A DNA stretch of 64,000 nucleotides, taken from NCBI GenBank assembly GCA_963971575.1, contig OZ020624.1, positions 4,655,001 through 4,719,000 on the forward strand. Direction: 5' to 3'. Of this stretch, positions 32,868 through 43,142 are shown in pieces. The stretch's first letter is position 1; every line of letters starts with the position of its first letter. A program made the position numbers and the translations under genes. Below the pieces are notes generated by a model. It was not told the origin of the DNA and searched no databases. It worked only from the letters and a program-made list of their open reading frames with translations. The stretch is from Liopterus haemorrhoidalis. Lineage: Eukaryota; Arthropoda; Insecta; Coleoptera; Dytiscidae.

Positions 32868-33884
32868 TAAAAAAATTGATGTGAAGTGTGAATTTTCACA
32901 CATTTCAGGGTTTGGCAGGTATTTAGTAAGTGAATAATGATTATTTGGGATGCCAAAACAAATTTTATATTAAAATATATTTTTTTGTTAATTTTAATTC
33001 GAACGCCTAATACCATTATTTAGGTTTCTAAATATGTGCAGTATTTTTTTTTATATAGCAAGGTTCATTAAGAATTTTAAAAATTGCGCCTATGGCTTCC
33101 ATTTGTTGTTATAAGTTCCGCCCCTCTGATTTCGTGTATATTGAAACAGAATTAAATTATAATTTAAACAATTTCCACTGGTTATTAAATTTACACTTTT
33201 AAAAATTAAATGCAACATTTGCCAAAATATAACTAGAATTTTGAAAAAATAATTTAAACAATAAAAAATAAAAAAAAAAAAACAAAAAAAAATATTGTCA
33301 TCTCGCAGGGTTCGATCCCTTTCGGATCGAGTTACTTGGGTGAAAAGCCAGCGTCAAAACCACTACACCAGCATACACGTTCTAGTGTAGCAAAGTTCTA
33401 GTTACAAAGCTATAACTTGTGTACATTATTAGCCAAAAAACACAAAAAAATGCGATATTTTCCAAAAACATAATCTGATCAAAAATTCCTGTTGTACTAT
33501 TCCGGTTCACACCAATGTACATTACTTAGAATATTTTCAGATTTTTATTTTAAACCATCTGGGCTACAGGGTGTGGGACAAAAATTTTTTTGCACAATTT
33601 TGGCAAAAATCGATTCAAAATAATTTATTTTGCAAAAATAAAAATTTGATCGTTAATCCACGTACCAAGGGCTTTCATTTGATACCCTACTCAGAATTAT
33701 AATTTTTTTTTTTTTTTTTTCGATGGGCACATATTTGTTTATATTTTTAGGGGGATATGTTTTTTAGATGTTTTAGTATTTTTCCTATGTGCGGGTCAAA
33801 GAGTTGTATAAGCATGCCAAATTTCACCTCTCTAGGTTTAGCCGTTTGGCTACAATTTTTACCAAACAGACAGACAGACAGACT

Positions 33885-33968
<84 letters not shown>

Positions 33969-33969
33969 T

Positions 33970-34022
<53 letters not shown>

Positions 34023-34061
34023 TATACGGGTTTTTTGGTCATACCTACAAAACCCTAAAAA
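32868..34061 (-). mobile_element. Helentron-like non-autonomous element, family A, copy A4
   Basis: Complete copy: 3' end TTGATGTGAAGTGTGAATTT at the left, an unusually long (GACA)n tract at 33866-34022, 5' end TACAAAACCCTAAAAA at the right. It keeps the longer interior also seen in A1 (TTTAGGTTTCTAAATATGTG). The tRNA-like module at 33298-33385 is unlike those in A2, A3 and A5. Long ORFs here are microsatellite artefacts. Confidence 0.78.
33298..33385 (-). other. tRNA-like module inside copy A4
   Basis: The minus strand reads TGGTGTAGTGGTTTTGACGC (A-box-like), then CTTTTCACCCAAGTAACTCG and GGGATCGAACCCTGCGAG (B-box-like). It has a different tRNA-like origin from the modules in A2, A3, A5 and A1, at the same place in the element. 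Confidence 0.5.
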
Positions 34062-34171
34062 TATAAAACTTTTTCGATACACATTACTTTCTAAACTTGC
34101 CGGTCCGCGAATTTATTCTAGGCCGCTTACCAGTCCGCCATGAAAAAAGGTTGGGAAACGCTGGCCTAGGC

Positions 34172-34738
34172 TCTCCCCTGGCTGAAGAACCAATTATGAT
34201 GATGAGTTATTGAGTTTTAGTAAGAAAATTTTCCAATATCTTACTAATATCGACTGCTTTTCCGTGTCGAATTTTTGTCCTAGTTCCTTTATAAAATACA
34301 GAGCACTAGACAACAAATCATGTATGAAACAATATTACATCAACAAGGAAAATTAAATTAAAAATCTGTTATCATGATACATTATGCTGTTGCTTGTACA
34401 AAGTAATCTCAGTTTAATTCACTCGTTCCATAGCACTCATTATTCAGTAATATAATATAAACTTTAATAAACTCTGTTACCTTTATAAAATGATAAAATA
34501 TTCTCAGTCTCAACATATAGTAGAGACACTTTACCCCTGTGGCTGAACCGAGAACTAACCACTGATGAACTGATTAGTATGGATAACTTGCCTTTCACCA
34601 GAATATTACTAACTAAAAATAGGATAATCACTGAACTAGGGCATCGGGTTAATCGTAAGTCCTTGTGCTGCGGGACTAGATAAAGTCCATTATAATCTGT
34701 ACTTCTAGAGGATCACTAATCATATGTTATGCTGTTGG
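34172..34738. other. No recognisable feature
   Basis: AT-rich DNA; nothing recognised. Confidence 0.4.
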
Positions 34739-34742
34739 ACTA

Positions 34743-35921
34743 TAGTCGGATTGCTGATAGGTGACTGCTACATGTATGTATCAAGTAGTGCATTTATATA
34801 ATAATCTAGTTACCATTTTTCAAATGGATTTTAAAAATGTTTTTTGTTATTTGTCTTAGCTGTCAGTGTCTGTTAATAATATTAATTAATAGAGCTTGCG
34901 GCCAATTATTAAATTCACATACTTTAATTTTAAATCTGCTAAAATATTTTTATTCCGAAAAAGAGAACAATGGGCCACTTATTTCTATATCTTGTGTCCA
35001 TCAAACAGCTGCCTTGAAGATTTCGGAATCAACAAATCGTAGAATTATAAAATGTAATAAATTTGAACTTCTCACTAACAAAATCACGAGAAAACGAAGG
35101 AAATTAAAATCTGAACCAGTTTATTTTATTGATACATTGGCACAAACGTATGGTCATGAAATACTAAGATTACCTCATCACTGCCAGTTTAACCCCATTG
35201 AACTAATTCGGGGTATAACAAAAAATTATTATGATAGACATATTGGTTAAAACGGATATAGTGATAACGAAGTTTTGAAAATATGGCAAGTAGCCTGTGA
35301 TCAAATTAGTTGTGAAACTTGGGCAAAATCTGTTAAAAAAATCGAAAATTTAATAAATGAATGGTGGGAAAGGGAAAGGATTGTTGATGATATTAATCCA
35401 ATAATAATAAATACAAGAAATGACAGCGACAGTTCAGATGACGACGATATCATGCATTACAGTGACTAATTTTTTTAAAATAAAAATAAACATTTAAATA
35501 CAATTTGTAGCAATATATTATATGAATAAATATATTTTTACTTAATATTTTATTACTTTGTACTTAGGAGAAACATAAAAATTTAATTTAATTAAACAAC
35601 AAATTATAATCCAAAATTTACGTATGAGTATAAGTTTTTCCTTATTTATAATTATTACCTTAAAATTAATAATTTTGTTTGTTTGAGTACTGCTGTGAAT
35701 TTATTTTCGCGCTCTAATTAGTAAAGATATCTACGAATCATGCCGTTTCTTTCTAATGCTTTGTTTTTTATTAAAATAATTTGGAAGGTTAGTTGTCAAT
35801 GTGCGTCACTATACGTTACTATGGTTATTCAAATAATTATAATGATATAGACAGAGAAAGCATATAATATTGTATATCGATACTTGCAGCAACGAACAGT
35901 CACCTATCAGCAATCCGACTA
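34743..35921 (+). mobile_element. F1: Tc1/mariner-superfamily (IS630-like) transposon, internally deleted
   Basis: Perfect TIRs starting TAGTCGGATTGCTGATAGGT with TA at 34741-34742 and 35922-35923. Encodes one shortened transposase. The MITE at 18405 is made of its two ends. Confidence 0.88.
34837..35469 (+). pseudogene. F1 transposase remnant: HTH plus C-terminal catalytic Glu block
   Basis: One frame of 211 codons with a single internal TAA at 35248-35250. The N-terminal part (LLKYFYSEKENNGPLISISC, then TAALKISESTNRRI) looks like an HTH. Then the text jumps to VYFIDTLAQTYGHEILRLPH, HCQFNPIELIRGI, the third catalytic (Glu) block of Tc1/mariner-superfamily enzymes, followed by QISCETWAKSVKKIENLINE and an acidic tail DSDSSDDDD. 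The blocks with the two catalytic Asp residues are missing, so a central deletion is likely. Confidence 0.72.
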
Positions 35922-36030
35922 TATGACAGGAGTCCACAATGTGGTCGATATGGCCCCCAGGGGTGAATGGAAAAAAGTGGGCCTTTATTGTCGGCACATT
36001 TGCTATATGGATTATGAAGACGTTCTACTA

Positions 36031-37480
36031 TGAATTTTCACAAATTTCAGGATTTTTTAGGTATTTAATAAATGTAAAAATTCAACAGAATACGAAGCCG
36101 AAAAGATGTCGAAGATAAAAAAATTCTATAAACACCTCCAAATCAATACATTTTGGATAATGTGGAGATGGTCGTGTCCGTAATGAGTAGATGTGGAAAG
36201 GTTGTACGGGTATCGGACATAAATAAAAACAAACCTCAAGTCTCTATTTCTTACCTTTTTTGAGATATGAATTTTTAAAATTACAAAAAAATCAAAATTT
36301 TCACAAGTTTTAAGTCATTCCGGACCAAACATTAATTTTTTCTAGGCAAAACAAGATGTGAGAATTCCAAAAATTCAAACCTCAAGTCTCTATTTCTTAC
36401 CTTTTTTGAGATATGAATTTTTAAAATTACAAAAAGTTTCAAAATTTTCCCTAATAGTTTTAGGTCATTACGGACCAAACATTAATTTTTTCTAGACAAA
36501 ACAAAGTGTGAGAATTTCAAAAACTCAAACCTCAAGTCTCTATTTCTTACCTTTTTTGAGATATGAATTTTTAAAATTACAAAAAGTTTTAAAATTTTCC
36601 CTAATAGTTTTAGGTCATTACGGACCAAACATTATATTTTTCTAGACAAAACAAGGTGTGAGAATTCCAAAAATTCACACCTCAAATCTCTATTTCTTAC
36701 CTTTTTTGAGATATGAATTTTTAAAATTACAAAAAAATCTAAATTTTCAATAGTTTTAGGTCATTACGGACCAAACATTATTTTTTTCTAGACAAAACAA
36801 GGTGTGAGAATTCCAAAAATTCAAACCTCAAATCTCTATGTCTTACCTTTTTTGAGATATGAATTTTTAAAATTACAAAAAAATCAAATTTTTTAATAGT
36901 TTTAGGCCATTACGGACCAAACATTAATTTTTTCTAGACAAAACAAGGTGTAGGAATTCCAAAAATTCAAACCTCAAGTCTCTACCTCTTACCATTTTTG
37001 AGATATGAATTTTTGAAATTTACAAAATAAAATAAAAATTTTACCAATTAGTTTCACGTCATTACGGACCAAATATTACAGAAAAAACATCGTAAAACTA
37101 AACTTTTTAAAGATATAAACCTTAGGTCTCTATTTCTTACCATTTTTGACATATAGTTTTTGATTTAATTCCCAAATTTCCAAAAATAACTACACTTTCA
37201 CGATACCCAATATATTCAATGTTAAAATACGTACAAAAAATAACTTAGAATTTATAAGAAAGACATTTTAATGTTATCTCGATGTTTTGTTAACCACAAA
37301 TGAATTAGTATGGGATTAAAAAAATAATTAATCCTCTTCAATAAGTTGATAAGGAAATTTTATTTTTATATCATTAGCAGGAATTACGTAAACATTTATG
37401 CGACGATACAAGTTTATCTGAAAAAATATATAAACTGTGAATTTTCATAGTTTACAGGATTTCGTAGGCAGGGCTGATAT
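36031..37480 (-). repeat. Helentron-like ends flanking a tandem array (family H)
   Basis: TGAATTTTCACAAATTTCAG then GATTTTTTAGGTA at 36033, and GTGAATTTTCATAGTTTACA then GGATTTCGTAGG at 37436, both resemble the family A 3' end in the same orientation. Between them lies the ~148 bp tandem array. A partial inverse of the array unit follows at 37862-37945. The complete boundaries are not clear. Confidence 0.5.
36234..37170 (+). repeat. Tandem repeat, ~146-150 bp, six to seven units
   Basis: Units begin CCTCAAGTCTCTATTTCTTA at 36234, 36380, 36530, 36680, 36826, 36972 and a decayed one near 37120. Each contains TTTTTGAGATATGAATTTTT, CATTACGGACCAAACATTA and TCTAGACAAAACAAGGTGTG. One isolated inverted unit lies inside Helentron-like copy B9 (about 61846-61935). 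Confidence 0.93.
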
Positions 37481-38030
37481 TAAAACATTACAACAAGTTT
37501 GGAACCTAATTTTACGACCTACTTATTTTTAAGGTTCCAAACAATTAATTCAAATATGTTATTAAAATTTTAAAGCACTAAATTACGAAAAATCGATATT
37601 TAAATTTGACAAAAATCACGTTTTGCATGAACTAAGTGGACAAATAATGGTTTAAATTGACAAAATAATGATTAAATTTGATTTGAATGTTTATTATAAT
37701 GTTTATATGTTTATGTTTGTTAATATGGATCTTACTAGCATTAACTAAATAAATAAACTATTATTATTAACAAACATAGGTTTACATTATTTTATTTATT
37801 ATTTTTTAATATTATTATGTATTTATCATTTTTTTAAATATGGAAATGCCAACTTTAATTTTCCAAACAATCATATCTCAAAAACGGTAAGAGATAGAGA
37901 CCTGCGGTTTGAATTTTTGAAGTTCTCAGACTTTAAATAGTTTAGAAAAAAATTGAAGATTTAGTGGCTAGCACACAACTTTATTAATAGACCATCAAAT
38001 AAAATTGTCCAAAAGTACCAAAAATTGAAA
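37481..38030. other. No confident feature
   Basis: AT-rich DNA; only the partial array unit near 37862-37945 is recognisable. Confidence 0.4.
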
Positions 38031-38034
38031 ATTA

Positions 38035-38250
38035 AAAAATTGGTGTGAAGTGTGAATCTTCACACATTTCAGGGTTTCGCAGGTTTTAGTAAGTGAATGA
38101 TGATTATTTGGGATGCCAAAATAAATTTTATGTTAAAATATTTTATTTGTTAATTTTAATTCGAATGGCTAATACCATTATTTAGGTTTCTAAATATGTG
38201 CAGTATTTTTTCTTTTCTTTTTATATAGCAAGGTTCATTAAGATTTTGAA
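38035..38250 (-). mobile_element. Helentron-like family A, 3' part only (A6)
   Basis: Starts at TTGGTGTGAAGTGTGAATCT with CAGGGTTTCGCAGG, follows the A1/A4 interior to GGTTCATTAAGATTTTGAAA and stops at AATTGCATAA, where family B 3' ends begin. The last ~45 bp are repeated in the second stacked unit at 38438-38480, so the A/B junction was itself duplicated. Confidence 0.75.
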
Positions 38251-38274
38251 AATTGCATAACCCCGTCCAGCCTG

Positions 38275-38997
38275 TCTCAATTTTTTATACTTACATGTAA
38301 CGTTTCCATGGTCATGATAAATAATATCTCTGTTAGAAAATATTAGGCCAAGTTATTTCTACTCTGCTGCTAGAATGTATTTTATACAAATACTTCATAA
38401 TGGCGGTCGGTCCTGTGGTGGCCACAGCTGTTTTTTTTTTATATATAGCAAGGTTTATTAAGATTTTGAAAATTGCATAACCCCGCTCAGCCTGTCTCAC
38501 TTTCTTATACTTACATGTAACGTTTCCATGGTCATGATAAATAATATCTCTTTTAGAAAATATTAGGCCAAGTTATTTCTACTCTGCTGCTAGAATGTAT
38601 TTTATACAAGTACTTCATAATGGCGGTCGGTCCTGTGGTGGCCACAGCTGATTTTTTTTGTAAAATTCTCAATTTTGTCATACTTATATGTAACGTTTCC
38701 ATGGTCATGGTAAATAATATCTGTGTTGGAAAATATTAGGCCAAGTTATTTCTACTCTGCTGCTAGAATGTATTTTATACAAGTACTTTATGATAGCGGT
38801 CGGACCTGTGGTGGCCACAGCTGATTTTTTTTGTAAAATTCTCAATTTTTTCATACTTATATGCAACGTTTCCATGGTCATGGTAAATAATATCTGTGTT
38901 GGAAAATATTAGGCCAAGTTATTTCTACTCTGCTGCTAGAATGTATTTTATACAAGTACTTTATAATGGCGGTCGGACCTGTGGTGGCCACAGCTGA
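38275..38997 (+). repeat. Stack of four family B Helentron 3' ends
   Basis: Four head-to-tail copies of the last ~150-215 bp of family B, each ending TGGCGGTCGG, hairpin CTGTGGTGGCCACAG and CTG(A/T)TTTT, at 38430, 38651, 38824 and 38997. The first two units share a ~220 bp period including A6 sequence; the last two have a 173 bp period. No family B 5' end or microsatellite is present. Confidence 0.9.
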
Positions 38998-39047
38998 TTT
39001 TTTTATATCCCTAGGCTTTTCCGATGTGTGTATTTTGTAATAGGTAA

Positions 39048-39118
39048 TATTTGAATTGGTGAAGACGTTCTACTCGTCCACAACTTATCTAGAATGTCAA
39101 AATTTCATTACACTATAA
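39048..39118 (+). repeat. G repeat, one unit (E2 target)
   Basis: AATTGGTGAAGACGTTCTAC, then TCGTCCACAACTTATCTAGA, then AATTTCATTACACTATAATA, where E2 begins. The array resumes after E2. Confidence 0.8.
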
Positions 39119-39120
39119 TA

Positions 39121-40426
39121 AAAGGTGTCTCAAAAGAAATTTTATATTTAGTGGATCGATTAAAAAAAAAGTAAGCCGTATATAGAAAAAATGTTTATTA
39201 ATTATTAAAATACACTTTTTGGGGATTTATTTCTTAAAAATAATATCGTCTAAATGTAGACCCTCGCGTTCTCGGCACTCATTTAATCGAACAGTAAAAT
39301 TACTTATGACGTCTCGGCAAGTGGACTCAGGGATAGCTGCCATTTCGTGACGGATATTTTCTTTCAAATGCGCCAGTGAAGTCGGTTTATTGGCGTAAAC
39401 TTTAGATTTAAGATAACCCCATAGGAAAAAGTCTATAGGGGTTAAATCTGGACTGCGTGGAGGCCAATTTATGTCCCCTCTCCGGGAGATCAATTTGCCT
39501 GAGAAAATTTCACGAACACGTGGCAGAGACATATTGGACGTGTGTGAAGTTGCTCCGTCCTGTTGGAACCATGTTCTTTGGTTATAGCCAGAAAAGTTTT
39601 GCAGTTCAGGTACCAAGAAGTTGTCTAACATCTCCACATAACGCTCTGAATTCACTGTAACTGCACGCCCCCTTTCGTCTTCAAAAAGTAAGGGCCGATA
39701 ATTCCTCGCGCCGACATCGCAGCCCATACGGTCACTTTAGGCGAATGTAGGGGTTTCTGATGTTTGCGTTTCGGTTTCGTTGCACTCCAGTAGCGGCAGT
39801 TCTGCTTATTTACGTGGCCATTAAGATGAAAATGAGCTTCATCCGAAAACAAAATGTTGGTAAACGTTGAAAATCGCTCAATCACCTAATTTACGAAATT
39901 AAGCCTCTGACTGGCATCTTGGGGATTTAATTCTTGCACCAATTGAATTTTGTAGGGGTGCAGCTTTAGGTCTTTGTGCATAATGCGATGTAATGATGAT
40001 CTATGCACATTTAAAGCACTTGCGCGCTTCCGAATTGAAAGGTTCGGGTCGTCACGAACAGACTGATTAACATTCTCCACGTTTTCTACCGTTCTTGACC
40101 TAGGTCGCCCGGATTTTGATTTATTCAGCGTTGTACCAGTCTCTTCAAACTTTTTAACCCAATGTCGAATGAGAGGAATGCTTGGCGCATAATTTAAGTG
40201 GCGAAAACCTCGAATACTGCAGAATTTTCTACGCGCTACAGTCGCCGAATCACCGTTTTTGTAAAACTCTCGCACGCATAACGTGCGGTCTGCTCCCAAG
40301 AAACGCTCCATAGCGACTAAATTCCCAAGAGCCAGGCTACCGATTGACATAACCCCCGCGCCCCTCGGATACGTTGCGTTCACGCACTAAGCTAAATAAA
40401 TATAAAATTTCTTTTGAGACACCTTG
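39121..40426 (-). mobile_element. DD41D transposon copy E2
   Basis: Full-length copy with TIRs (C/A)AAGGTGTCTCAAAAGAAA and TA on both sides. It is inserted in a G repeat tract. Confidence 0.92.
39227..40353 (-). pseudogene. DD41D transposase of E2 (one stop, one frameshift)
   Basis: Starts MSIGSLALGNLVAMERFLGA and aligns with E3 throughout. A CAG-to-TAG change gives a stop at 39886-39888 (after LNFVN). One T missing from the run before GAAGACGAAAGG shifts the frame near 39690. All three catalytic Asp residues (SDEAHF, QQDGATS, TPIDFF) are preserved. One base change plus one indel separate it from an open frame, so it is a recent casualty. Confidence 0.9.
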
Positions 40427-40432
40427 TATTTC

Positions 40433-40690
40433 AATTCACTGTTGGAGTAGTGAAGACGTTCTACTCATCTACCTGACACTTCAGTATTTTATTTCAATAT
40501 TTCATTACACTGTTGGACTAATGAAAACGTGATACTTCTTCACTGGACACAATTTATCTAGAATTTTATAAATGTCAAAATATCATTATACTATTGGACT
40601 GGTGAAGATGTTCTACTCATCTACTTGACAGTTCAGTATTTTATATCAATATTTCATTACACCGCTGGATTGGTAAAGACGTTCTATTTG
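40433..40690 (+). repeat. G repeat, three to four tandem units
   Basis: Cores at about 40446 (GTAGTGAAGACGTTCTACTC), 40520 (diverged ACTAATGAAAACGTGATACT), 40597 (GACTGGTGAAGATGTTCTAC) and 40668 (GATTGGTAAAGACGTTCTAT), with TATTTTATNTCAATATTTCATTACAC between. Period 73-78 bp. Confidence 0.85.
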
Positions 40691-41160
40691 ATAGACAGTT
40701 TTTCCATTTACCTGTACACAGGAAGAATCACCTATTCATCCTTTAGTATGTATGCTTTAAGAAATCTTTCGTAAAAATTCAATCGGTGAAACCTGAATAT
40801 TTTTCTGAATATATCTCAAAAATTACATGTCAAAAACGTTTTCCGTTTAATTTTATGAAGGAAATAGTGTACATGTGCCGTTTTCAGCTCCATTAACCAG
40901 ATTGAATATAGTCAAGAGCTTTTAACGTTCCAACCTCATCCCCAGCGTCCGCTATTACTAAATTATACTTTTATTTTCCCTTTATATAATGAGCAAATAT
41001 TTATTAATTATCGGGACATAAAACAGAGTTAATGTTTATAATTTACTGTTAATAATTAAATGAGAAATCCCAAATGAATCATAATCATTACATTGCGCAA
41101 TTGATGTAGCGTAGATAAAGTTTAGCTCCGGGGGATTCTGGCCTTTGTAGGCTACTGGAA
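40691..41160. other. No recognisable feature
   Basis: AT-rich DNA; nothing recognised. Confidence 0.4.
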
Positions 41161-41162
41161 CA

Positions 41163-41343
41163 AGAACTGTCAACACAGTGGACGGGTAGAATGTATTCAC
41201 CAGTCCAACAGTGTAATGAAATATTGTCAATTATAAAATTCTGAATAAGTTGTGTCCAGTGGACGAGCAGAACATCTTTAGCAATCCAAAAGTGTAATGA
41301 AATATTGCCACTGAATAAGTTGTATCCAGTGGCCGAGCAGAAG
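41163..41343 (-). repeat. G repeat, two to three units
   Basis: Reverse units: CAGTGGACGGGTAGAATGTA with TTCACCAGTCC, GTCCAGTGGACGAGCAGAAC with ATCTTTAGCAATCC, and a decayed ATCCAGTGGCCGAGCAGAAG, with AGTGTAATGAAATATTG between. Confidence 0.85.
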
Positions 41344-41539
41344 TTGTTGATAGAGCCAATAACAACCTGGCTGACATACAAATACTTTGTTTCTGTAAAT
41401 TTGTTGACCGATAGATCTATCTTGGATCATTGTGAACAGTAGCAATCGTGAAGGTGACAGTCGCAATCGTAATGGTTGCAATGGGGAACTTATGGAAGAT
41501 ACTAGGTTATTACCCGTCAACAATGACGGATTTATAATA

Positions 41540-42850
41540 CAAGGTGTCTCAAAAGAAATTTTATATTTATTTAGTTTACTGCGTGAACGCAACGTATCCG
41601 AGGGGCGCGGGGGTTATGTCAATCGGTAGCCTGGCTCTTGGGAATTCAGATGCTATGGAGCGTTTCTCGGGAGCAGACCGCGCGTTATGCGTGCGAGACT
41701 TTTACAAAAACGGTGATTCGGCGACTATAGCGCGTAGAAAATTCTGCAGTATTCGAGGTTTTCGCCACTTAAATGATGCGCCAAGCATTCCTCTCATTCG
41801 ACATTGGGTTAAAAAGTTTGAAGAGACTGGTACAACGCTGGATAAATCAAAATCCGGGCGACCTAGGTCATCAAGAACGGTAGAAAACGTGGAGAATGTT
41901 AATCAGTCTGTTCGTGACGACCCGAACGTTTCAATTCGGAAGCGCGCAAGTGCTTTAAATGTGCATAGATCATCATTACATCGCATTATGCACAAAGACC
42001 TAAAGCTGCACCCCTACAAAATTCAATTGGTGCAAGAATTAAAGCCCCAAGATGCCAGTCAGAGGCTTAATTTCGTAAATCAGGTGATTGAGCGATTTTC
42101 AACGTTTACCAACATTTTGTTTTCGGATGAAGCTCATTTTCATCTTAATGGCCACGTAAATAAGCAGAACTGCCGCTACTGGAGTGCAACGAATCCGAAA
42201 CGCAAACATCAGAAACCCCTACATTCGCCTAAAGTGACCGTATGGGCTGCCATGTCGGCGCGAGGAATTATCGGCCCTTACTTTTTTGAAGACGAAAGGG
42301 GGCGTGCAGTTACAGTGAATTCAGAGCGTTATGTGGAGATGTTAGACAACTTCTTGGTACCTGAACTGCAAAACTTTCCTGGCTATAACCAAAGAACATG
42401 GTTCCAACAGGACGGAGCAACTTCACACACGTCCAATATGTCTCTGCAACGTGTTCGTGAAATTTTCTCGGGCAAATTGATCTCCCGGAGAGGTGACATA
42501 AATTGGCCTCCACGCAGTCCAGATTTAACCCCTATGGACTTTTTCCTATGGGGTTATCTTAAATCTAAAGTTTACGCCAATAAACCGACTTCACTGGCGC
42601 ATTTGAAAGAAAATATCCGTCACGAAATGGCAGCCATCCCTGAGTCCACCTGCCGAGACGTCATAAGTAATTTTACTGTTCGATTAAATGAGTGCCGAGA
42701 ACGCGAGGGTCTACATTTAGACGATATTATTTTTAAGAAATAAACCCCCAAAAAGTGTATTTTAATAATTCATAAAATCTTTTTCTATATACGGCTTACT
42801 TTTTTTTTTAATCGATCCACTAAATATAAAATTTCTTTTGAGACACCTTG
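41540..42850 (+). mobile_element. DD41D transposon copy E3 (apparently intact)
   Basis: TIRs CAAGGTGTCTCAAAAGAAAT at both ends, flanked by TA (41538-41539 and 42851-42852). It encloses a single uninterrupted transposase frame. The right inner flank contains TATATACGGCTTACTTTTTT and ATCGATCCACTAAATAT, which all complete copies share. Confidence 0.95.
41616..42743 (+). CDS. DD41D Tc1/mariner-superfamily transposase (E3)
   Basis: A cut-and-paste transposase expected to bind its own TIRs and insert at TA. The frame is open from inside the 5' TIR (41544); I choose ATG 41616 (MSIGSLALGN, 375 aa) because upstream codons are TIR, and ATG 41655 (MERFSGADRA) is also possible. N-terminal HTH (SGADRALCVRDFYKNGDSAT), then GRPR linker and second HTH (VSIRKRASALNVHRSSLHRI). 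Catalytic Asp residues are at 171 (LFSDEAHF), 266 (QQDGATSHTS) and 308 (LTPMDFFLWG), the last two separated by 41 residues, the DD41D spacing. It lacks the lesions seen in E1, E2 and E4. Ancestral start and activity are not proven. Confidence 0.9.
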   Translation: MSIGSLALGNSDAMERFSGADRALCVRDFYKNGDSATIARRKFCSIRGFRHLNDAPSIPLIRHWVKKFEETGTTLDKSKSGRPRSSRTVENVENVNQSVRDDPNVSIRKRASALNVHRSSLHRIMHKDLKLHPYKIQLVQELKPQDASQRLNFVNQVIERFSTFTNILFSDEAHFHLNGHVNKQNCRYWSATNPKRKHQKPLHSPKVTVWAAMSARGIIGPYFFEDERGRAVTVNSERYVEMLDNFLVPELQNFPGYNQRTWFQQDGATSHTSNMSLQRVREIFSGKLISRRGDINWPPRSPDLTPMDFFLWGYLKSKVYANKPTSLAHLKENIRHEMAAIPESTCRDVISNFTVRLNECREREGLHLDDIIFKK

Positions 42851-42914
42851 TATAAAAATTTCAATTGTTTGTATAAGTATTTGGTTTTATTTTTTAACGT
42901 ATGTTAATTTCGTC

Positions 42915-43008
42915 GGCGGTCAGCTAATCACGGGACAGGATATCACCAGTTAACCAATCACGGGAGAGGGTATCACCTGTCAGCCAATCACGAGAACCTT
43001 AGGAAAAA
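42915..43008. repeat. ~30 bp direct repeat with CCAATCACG, three units
   Basis: CAGCTAATCACGGGACAGG, CAGTTAACCAATCACGGGAG and CAGCCAATCACGAGAACC with ATATCACC-like spacers. CCAAT motifs are promoter-like, but no gene follows, so function is unsupported. Confidence 0.6.
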
Positions 43009-43142
43009 TTGACGTCATCTTGTTACCGACACTACATACAGACACTTACTAATATAGTCATTCATAAACTTTTTATGATTAAAACGATTCATTTTTACTC
43101 AGTACATTACATTTATATTGTTAAAACTAAAAATAATTTGAG

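Larger units (their letters stand above)
32111..34163. mobile_element. hAT-like non-autonomous shell with nested elements
   Basis: Ends CAGTGCTTTCCAACCTT and, inverted, CAGCGTTTCCCAACCTT. Flanks CTCTAGAC and GCCTAGGC agree at five of eight positions and both have the hAT target look. The residual shell contains GGTCCGCG and CAGTCCGCC near the right end. Within it lie a SINE scrap (32160-32200, minus, CGGGATACGAATCCGG), a mariner 5' part and A4. Confidence 0.65.

Noticed and set aside
33747..34143. Long ORFs on both strands rich in SVCL or TDRQ repeats (also at 1596, 12259, 23584, 23594, 46154, 61469)
   Set aside because: They are translations of the (GTCT/GACA)n microsatellites inside Helentron-like copies. 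A tetranucleotide run has no stop in most frames, so open length is not evidence of a gene.
36234..37170. CRISPR-like array
   Set aside because: Units are ~148 bp with no unique spacers, and the DNA is clearly eukaryotic. It is an ordinary tandem repeat.
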